NCBI GenBank assembly: GCA_022702705.1
Contig: CM040430.1
Coordinates: 17,865,310 to 17,929,309 of the forward strand
Length of the DNA stretch: 64,000 bases
From: Papilionanthe hookeriana x Papilionanthe teres
Lineage: Eukaryota; Streptophyta; Magnoliopsida; Asparagales; Orchidaceae
Reading direction: 5' to 3'
The notes under the pieces: generated by a model
The model's database searches: none
Told to the model about the DNA's origin: nothing
Seen by the model: the letters and a program-made list of their open reading frames with translations, nothing else
Made by a program: the position numbers and the translations under genes
Shown here: piece after piece, positions 57,820 to 64,000 of the stretch
Numbering within the stretch: the stretch's first letter is position 1
Layout: the number at the start of each line of letters is the position of its first letter

Positions 57820-57827
57820 TATAAATA
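57820..57827 (+). promoter_or_regulatory. TATA box of the giant LTR-like insertion
   Basis: TATAAATA in the context GGCTATAAATAAGCC, followed about 30 bp on by purine- then pyrimidine-rich leader-like sequence. No gene follows, so it probably drives retroelement transcription. Confidence 0.55.
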
Positions 57828-58459
57828 AGCCTAACTCGAGAGCTTCCCAAGAGAGGAGAGACCCAACCACACTGCCCCATTCCAAAAGCTTTCAACAACA
57901 AACTTTCTCCCCTTCTTATAGGAAATTGATTCCCCATAGAATCAATCCTTCAAACCCATTGTCTTGTCCCAATTTAGTCATCCCGAAACACCCTAAAACT
58001 GGACATTTTTTGGGTCCTACATAAACCTCTCCCAATCCTCAAATTAATCATTCCTACACTTTCCCTGAGGTGTACGAAGAAGATTCCAATCAAAATTGGA
58101 TCTTCTCGTGAGCTCCAAACAAGTTTCACATCAAGTCGTGAACCCATTTTGGTGAACTCCTACTCAGACTCGATTTCACCCCAAATTGGACATACCAGGA
58201 GCTTCGTAAGGACTCAACAATCATTCCTGTCAAATTTGATTGAGGCTTCACCTCATCAAACCAAGGTATGGCCAAAATAACTCAATTTGTGCTCGATTTG
58301 AGCCTTTATGAAGTGAAGTGGTTCCAGCCATCCAAAAATCCATATGGATGAGTTCGTCTTGCCACGATAAAGCTCATGGAACAATCCCCATGAAGTTTCA
58401 TTAAGATTCGAGCGAGATCTTAGGCCTAGATCATGGACGATCTACGAGAAACACCCGGC

Positions 58460-59389
58460 TGGGGAAGACGACGGGATGTTATCCATTTTTATGTATTAAA
58501 AATGGACGGTCGAGATCTCATCGGACAGCGGTTTCATCCATATGAAACAGATGAAACAGCGGGCCACGTGGCCGTCCGCGTGGAATCCCTGCCCAATTAA
58601 ATGGCACCGTGTATACGTTCGCCAGATCCGATGATCCAATCAGTGCCTACATGGATAAATAAGAAAATATGGATTTTCTTATTTAATTAAATGTTGAAAT
58701 ATTTGAAAATTCATAACTTGACATAAAAAATCACAAAAATAAACTTAAAATATCCCTCGATTCAGGAGAATAAAGAGAAAATTATAAAAACAAAATTTAG
58801 AATTGATAAGTTATATTTAATTTTTAATTAATTATTTACTCTCTGGATTAATTTAATTTTTAAAAAATATTTATAAACAAAAAAACTATGAAATTATCAC
58901 AGAATAATCCTCTCATCTTTGAGGACATTTTGTGATTTTTCCAAGTCTAGGGTAAGTCTCTAGGATGAAAAATTCAATTTTAAATCCTATTTTGTGATTA
59001 TTTTAAAAAATAATAACATTAATTAGGAATGTGAAAAATAAATTTTGGAAGTCCTCAGGAACTTTATGGTAATAAATTTGAATCCTAAAATGAAATTTTA
59101 TAACCTTTGAAAAATTTGAAATGACATTTTGAACTTTTAGGGTAAATTTTATAAAATTGAAAATTATAAATTAAACCCTAAAATTTTTATATTTCATAAA
59201 AGGTATAATCAAGATTAACAAAATCTTAATATCTAAGTTTAAATCATTTTAAACTTAAGATGAATCCTTAAGTTTTAGTTAGGTTAGGTTTAAATACAAA
59301 CTAAACCTTTAAAAATATCAATTAAATTTAATCATTTTCCTTAAGCCTTAATTACATTAGGCTTAATACAAATCAAACCCTAATTAGGT
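58460..59389. other. No gene; mixed then AT-rich spacer
   Basis: 58460-58640 is GC-richer (CGGGCCACGTGGCCGTCCGC). From 58660 the sequence is AT-rich with no domain, grading into the repeats at 59390. Confidence 0.5.
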
Positions 59390-59775
59390 CAAAGACACCA
59401 ATTTTACCTAATTAAATCAAGTTAAGCCTTAATCACATTAGATTTAACTTAATAAACCCTAATTAGGTGACACCAATTAGACCTAATTAAATCAAGTTAG
59501 ACCTTAATCACATTAGGTTTAACTTTATAAACCCTAATTAAGTGTAAGACATCATTTAGACCTAATTAAATCAAGTTAGACCTTAATCACATTAGGTTTA
59601 ACTTAATAGACCCTAATTAAATCTAAGACACCATTTATACCTAATTAAACCAAGTTAGACCATAATCACATTAGGTTTAACTTAATAAACCCTATTTAGG
59701 TCTAACCCCTCATTAGACCTGTTTAATTACCTTAAACCTTAATTACATTAGGTTTAAGACAAATTATACCTTAAT
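59390..59775 (+). repeat. ~70-80-bp tandem run (TTAATCACATTAGGTTTAAC type)
   Basis: Units carrying CCTTAATCACATTAGGTTTA or a variant occur near 59430, 59501, 59580 and 59659, separated by AACCCTAATTAGGTCTAA-like text. They grade into the next array. Confidence 0.85.
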
Positions 59776-59799
59776 TTGACCTAACCTAATTAGGTTTAA

Positions 59800-60650
59800 T
59801 TAAATTAATTAAAACTTACCTAAATTAGGTTCAATTAACCATAACCCAATTAGACGTAACCACTATTAAGTATAATTAATCAATTAAACCTTACCTAAAT
59901 TATGTTTAATTAACCATAACTCGATTAGACTTAACCACTATTAAGTCTAATTAATCAATTAAATCTTACCTAAATTAGGTTTAAATAACCATAACCCAAT
60001 TAGACTTAACCACTATTAAGTCTAATTAATTAGTTAAACCTTACCTAAATTAGGTTTAATTAACCATAATTCAATTAGACTTAACTACTATTATGTCTAA
60101 TTAATCAATTAAACCTTACATAAATTAGGTTTAATTAGCCATAAGCCGATTAGACTTAACAACTATTAAGCCTAATTAATCAATTAAATCTTACCTAAAT
60201 TAGGTTTAATTAATCATAACCTACTTATACTTATCCACTATTAAGTCTAATTAATCAATTAAACCTTCTAAATTAAGTTTAATTAACCATAATCAAATTA
60301 GACTTAACCCTTTATTAAGTCTAATTAATCAATTAAAGCTTACCTAAATTAGGTTTAATTAACCATAACCCAATTAGACTTAACCACTATTAAGTCTAAT
60401 TAGTCAATTAAACCTTACATAAATTAGGTTTAATTAACCATAACCCAATTAGACTTAACCACTATTAAGTCAAATTAATCAATTAAACCTTACCTAAATT
60501 AGGTTTAATTAACCATAATTTAATTAGATTAAGTCTAATTAATCAATTAAACCTTACCCAAATTAGGATTAATTAACCTTAATCTAATTGGTTTTATCCA
60601 CAATTAAGTCTAATTAATCAATTAGACCTTACCCAAATAAGATTAAATAA
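59800..60650 (+). repeat. ~75-bp tandem array with 10-6-10 dyads
   Basis: Units recur near 59860, 59936, 60010, 60085, 60160, 60237, 60314, 60388 and 60463. The core of a unit is TTAGACTTAA, six bases, TTAAGTCTAA (for example 60000-60025), followed by TTAATCAATTAAACCTTACC and AAATTAGGTTTAATTAACCA. Confidence 0.92.
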
Positions 60651-60659
60651 CTTTAACCT

Positions 60660-61520
60660 ATACATAGGTTCAACCCAACTTGAACCTCAGTCAAACATAA
60701 ACCTTTTATGTTCAAGATACATTGAACATAACCTTAACATATACTTAGGTTCAGCCCAACTTGAACCTAAGTCAAACTTAAATCTTTTAGATTCAACATG
60801 TACTGAACCTAACATTAACCTATACTTAGGTTCAATCCAACTTGAACCTAAGTCAAACTTAAACCTTTTAGGTTCAACACACAATGAACCTAACCTTAAC
60901 CTATACCAACCTAACTCGAACCTAAGTCAAACTTAAACCATTTAGGTTCAACATACATTAAACCTAACCTTAACCTATACATAGGTTTAATCCAACTTAA
61001 ACCTAAGTCAAACTTAAACCTTTTAGGTTCAACACACATTGAACCTAACCTTAACCTGTACTTAGGTTCAACCCAACTTAAACCTAAGTCAAACTTAAAC
61101 CTTTTAGGTTCAACATACATTGAACCTAACCTTAACCTGTACTTAGGTTCAACCCAACTTGAACCTAACTCAAACTTAAACCTTTTAGATTCAACATACA
61201 TTTAACTTAACCTTAAACTATACTTAGGTTCAACTAAACTTAAACCCAAGTCAAACTTAAACCAGTAGGTTTAACCTACGTTGGAACTAATTAAAAATTA
61301 ACTTAGGCTCAACCTACATGGAACCTAACTTAATATAAACTTAGGTTCAACCTACATTGGACCTAACTTAAACCAAACCTTAGGGTTCAACCTACATTGA
61401 ACCTAATCCAAATTAGGTTCAATCTACATTGAACCTAAATCAAACTTAACTCAAGTTCAACCTACATTAAACTTAAATTAGGTTCAACCAACATTAAACC
61501 TAATTCAAATCTTACTTATG
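60660..61520 (+). repeat. ~80-bp tandem array with two 10-6-10 dyads per unit
   Basis: Each unit carries TTAGGTTCAA, six bases, TTGAACCTAA twice (for example 61104-61129 and 61143-61168). Perfect 81-bp units encode a repeated 27-residue peptide on the minus strand only because the period is a multiple of three. Past 61270 the units become short and irregular. Confidence 0.92.
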
Positions 61521-62612
61521 TCCAAGTCAAAATCTTTAAATTCAAATGACACCGAAAATAAGATTAAACTTAAACAACTTTAGATTCAAACGACACAGGA
61601 TCAAGATTTTGCTTAATTTTAAGTCTAGTAAGACTTAATCAAAAGGCATTGAATCTAAAATCTCAAAATCCTACTTATGTTAGCTTTTTTTAAGTCTAAT
61701 TTATTTAGACTTATTGCAAACATCTTTTAGATTCAAAAGCCATTAATCTAAATTCCTAAATCTAATTCAAAAACAACCAAATCAATAATTTAAGAAATAA
61801 AATCGACATTATTTCTTTTGTAAAAATCACTCTGACATTAATTTCTTGTAGTTTGAAGACAAGTTCCGCTTTAGATTTAATTTACATGTTATTAAGATGT
61901 GCTAACTCTGCTTTGCAGGGCAACATTCTGAAGGCAGGACAAACAACGAAACAAAATAAAAAAATGAGATAAATGATATTAAAAAAAAAACTAAAATGAC
62001 ATAATCAAGACAAATAATGAAACAAAACCTAAGCCTTTAGGATAGTGACAAAACCTAAACTTTTAGGATAGCCACTAAACAAATAACAAACTACAAGACA
62101 AAACGACAGTAAAATGACAAACAATAAAACAAAAATAAAAACTGACATAACAAATGACATTGACAAAATCAAACATTTAGAGTAATACATGACACTTAGA
62201 AACATATTATCCCTAGGATTGAACATTGATGTTTTCTTCCTCGTTCTTGAAATCTCTTAGAAAACAAGTGTTTATATTAATCAGAAGTATTCTTAGATAA
62301 ACTTAATTGTCTAAGATATAATTATCTATAGGATCTTGCTCCCATAGGAGATTTAAGAACTCATAATAGGTATCACACTAGAAATCTCTGGTTATCAAAA
62401 TTTCACATGTGATCCTCCTTATATAAAATATTCTAGAATAAGTTATTCTACAATCTGTTTATATAAGGATTATCATTGACATTTCTTATTCTACTGTTTT
62501 TTATTTTATCAACCCTTATTTCCTTCAAATTTCTTAATATACGAAGATCTTGTACATGATCCGAAGAAAGAAGATCTATTAAAGATTAGGGCGATAAAAT
62601 GGACAAACAGAG

Positions 62613-62622
62613 TGGCGACTCT
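62613..62622 (+). other. Primer-binding-site-like sequence after the giant LTR-like block
   Basis: TGGCGACTCT follows AAACAGAG. Several plant gypsy elements carry TGGCGACTCC or TGGCGACTCT directly after the 5' LTR. The rest of the usual site (xGCTGGGGA) is not conserved. Confidence 0.45.
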
Positions 62623-62689
62623 AAACAATAACATTAACATCAACATGAGAGAATCAATAGCAACAGGCTGTAACGAGCCAACATCCCAC

Positions 62690-63435
62690 AACCCTGGATT
62701 CCACTAAAGAGCACCCAAGTTAATCCTATTTGAATTTGGAATAACCAAGATAGTGACCACCCTGAAGAAAATGAGTATTTAGAGGATTTAGTGACAAACC
62801 TGGGAAAGGAGTTACAAAGGCAAGTTGTTGCCCTTAGAAATATTTAAAATTAAGTTGGGCAGTTAGCTAAACTATTAAACAATGAACCCCAAGGGATATC
62901 AAGGGTATTAGAGGGCCATAAAGTTGAATAGGATGAGTTGATCCCTAAGGACTCTGTTGAGTTGAATGAATTTGGTTGGATAATACTGAGGAAGAATCTC
63001 CACTTCTTTTCAAAGAACCCCAATGCATAGTGAGGGAGATAGTTGAGCCTATAGTGCCATCCATAAGAGTGCCTCAAGAGAAGGAATTTGAAGATAACTA
63101 CAGGTAGAAGAGCAACCCAGTAGAGCTAAACCCCGAACCTGAAATACCTATGGAGAAACCAACCCAGGAATTAATATACCTTGATTTACCTTTTATGAAC
63201 CCATTTCTTGCAACTATCAAAGAAAATAAAAACTTGGAAAAAGGGGAATTAATTGGGAGAATTTTGGATTTAGAAAGTACCCTTAATAATGATCACTTGA
63301 ATAAACCCCTTACATACACTCAGGGTGACTATTATAGAACTGAGAAGGAAAAGTTGCAAGAAAAACTGAAATTTGAGGACTTAGTAGAAATTTCAAGATC
63401 AATAAAAGATTTGGGATTGATCAGGATTTACTAAA
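62690..63435 (+). pseudogene. Athila-like gag, C-terminal part
   Basis: The plus strand reads EENEYLEDLVTNLGKELQRQ, a stop-containing stretch, then VGQLAKLLNNEPQGISRVLE. This matches the Athila gag block NLExQIGQLAxxLxxRPQGSLPSxTE. The following open frame 63150-63435 (94 codons, MEKPTQELIYLDLP onward) is rich in Lys, Leu and Glu and has no domain I know, but it is open and may be the spacer before protease. It continues the gag text that stops near 55200. Confidence 0.6.
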
Positions 63436-64000
63436 TTAGAATTTTGATCATGGAGGAAGTCTTATTCGACTAAGCGCTATCTTAGGATGCAACCCAAGTG
63501 TTCTCTGATGTGTTGATCATATTTTTTTTATGTATTTGTTTTGAAATTTTATTTGCAATTTGCATTGAAAGTGATTTAAAATCTCATTGAGTTTGTTTTG
63601 AATGTTGTTTCTCTACAAAGTAGCAACTCCTATATTGAGATTCATACTGCACTATATTTTCTTACTTACTTTCTGATATTTGTACTTGCTAAGATTTATG
63701 TAGACAATGCAGCTACCTTTTTGTTCCTGTTCTGACATGATTTTTATGTACTATTACTTTTCTATTACACGTGTTTTGGAAAAAAGTAAGTTTATGGGGG
63801 GAGATTACCTCATTATGAACTTGATAGGTAGTTCACATAGCTCAATAAAAGATTTGACCTAATTTTGGAAACTCTTGTTAGAATTTTCGATAATTCAAAC
63901 TGTTTAGCATTAGTTTTTAAAAGTGAATAAATATCATTAGAAAGGATTAACTTTAATGAGTTAATAATAAGATTTCATAACTTAACAACTTCAAAATTTA
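63436..64000. other. No gene seen
   Basis: AT-rich DNA. TTTATGGGGGGAGATTACC near 63790 resembles the polypurine-type text found downstream of Athila coding regions, but no LTR start could be confirmed before the window ends. Confidence 0.35.

Larger units (their letters stand above)
55201..62690 (+). mobile_element. Giant LTR-like insertion with four tandem-repeat runs (~7.4 kb)
   Basis: This block lies between two parts of the Athila-like gag. It contains a ~79-bp repeat array (55370-56560), a unique part with a TATA box (57820) and GC-richer leader, an AT-rich part (58660-59380), three more repeat runs (59390-61520) and a right end with LTR-like text (62280-62360). AAACA at 62609 is followed by GAG and TGGCGACTCT. 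A promoter in the middle, an LTR-style CA end, a primer-like site immediately after it, and the absence of any coding domain all suggest one giant LTR. No second copy is present in the window and the left end is not proven. Confidence 0.5.

Noticed and set aside
60687..61201. Repeated 27-residue peptide on the minus strand
   Set aside because: It is the translation of an 81-bp tandem repeat whose period happens to be a multiple of three. Neighbouring units with other lengths break it, and there is no start context or flanking gene.
55370..61520. CRISPR-like array of regular repeats
   Set aside because: Units are adjacent diverged copies without unique spacers, in a plant nuclear context. They are tandem repeats.

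Overview
This is a 64-kb piece of a large, transposon-rich plant nuclear genome, most likely an angiosperm. The evidence is GT-AG introns, a plant LARP1-type gene, Ty1/copia and Ty3/gypsy retrotransposons including a chromovirus and an Athila-like element, plant RTE-type LINEs ending in GTT repeats, and a PIF/Harbinger DNA transposon with its Myb/SANT-like partner gene. No rRNA, tRNA, organellar or prokaryotic feature was seen. I recognise only one host gene with an intact reading frame. Almost everything else is decayed and nested mobile DNA.

Layout. 1-2.25 kb: a minus-strand copia remnant (Copia-A) with a short RTE LINE 3' end inserted in it. 2.4-3.9 kb: two copies of an uncharacterised C-rich repeat around an AT-rich stretch. 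4.07-7.7 kb: a minus-strand PIF/Harbinger transposon with Myb/SANT-like, DDE transposase and zf-GRF-like reading frames. 7.86-9.83 kb: a nearly G-free tandem array, with an inverted copy at 10.37-10.63 kb. 11.2-11.75 kb: a GC-rich block ending in a perfect hairpin. 12-17.2 kb: two decayed gypsy elements arranged head to head (Gypsy-A minus, Gypsy-B plus). 17.8-25.2 kb: an LTR-bounded copia (Copia-B) nested inside the RNase H gene of another copia (Copia-C). Copia-B carries a further insertion and a roughly 700-bp tandem duplication.

25.4-26.96 kb (minus): the first four coding exons of a La-related protein 1 gene, ending inside the La motif. Its remaining exons are not visible, and the transposon nest starts in the following intron. 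27.9-34.6 kb: an LTR element (element E) with a 48-bp tandem array and a 1.75-kb solo LTR inserted in it. 35.5-38.4 kb: a near full-length decayed RTE LINE. 40-42.25 kb: the 3' half of a minus copia (Copia-D). 44.7-46.8 kb: a minus gypsy fragment (Gypsy-C). 48.3-52.96 kb: a decayed chromovirus reading from primer site to chromodomain.

54.4-55.2 and 62.7-63.4 kb: an Athila-like element split by about 7.4 kb of very unusual DNA. That insert has a TATA box, four runs of 75-81-bp tandem repeats built from inverted dyads, and a primer-site-like sequence at its right end. It looks like one giant LTR.

The four LTR-element reverse transcriptases whose catalytic motif I could read have each lost an aspartate by a GAY to AAY change. 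The window is therefore a record of successive insertion, duplication and cytosine-deamination-like decay around one housekeeping RNA-binding-protein gene.
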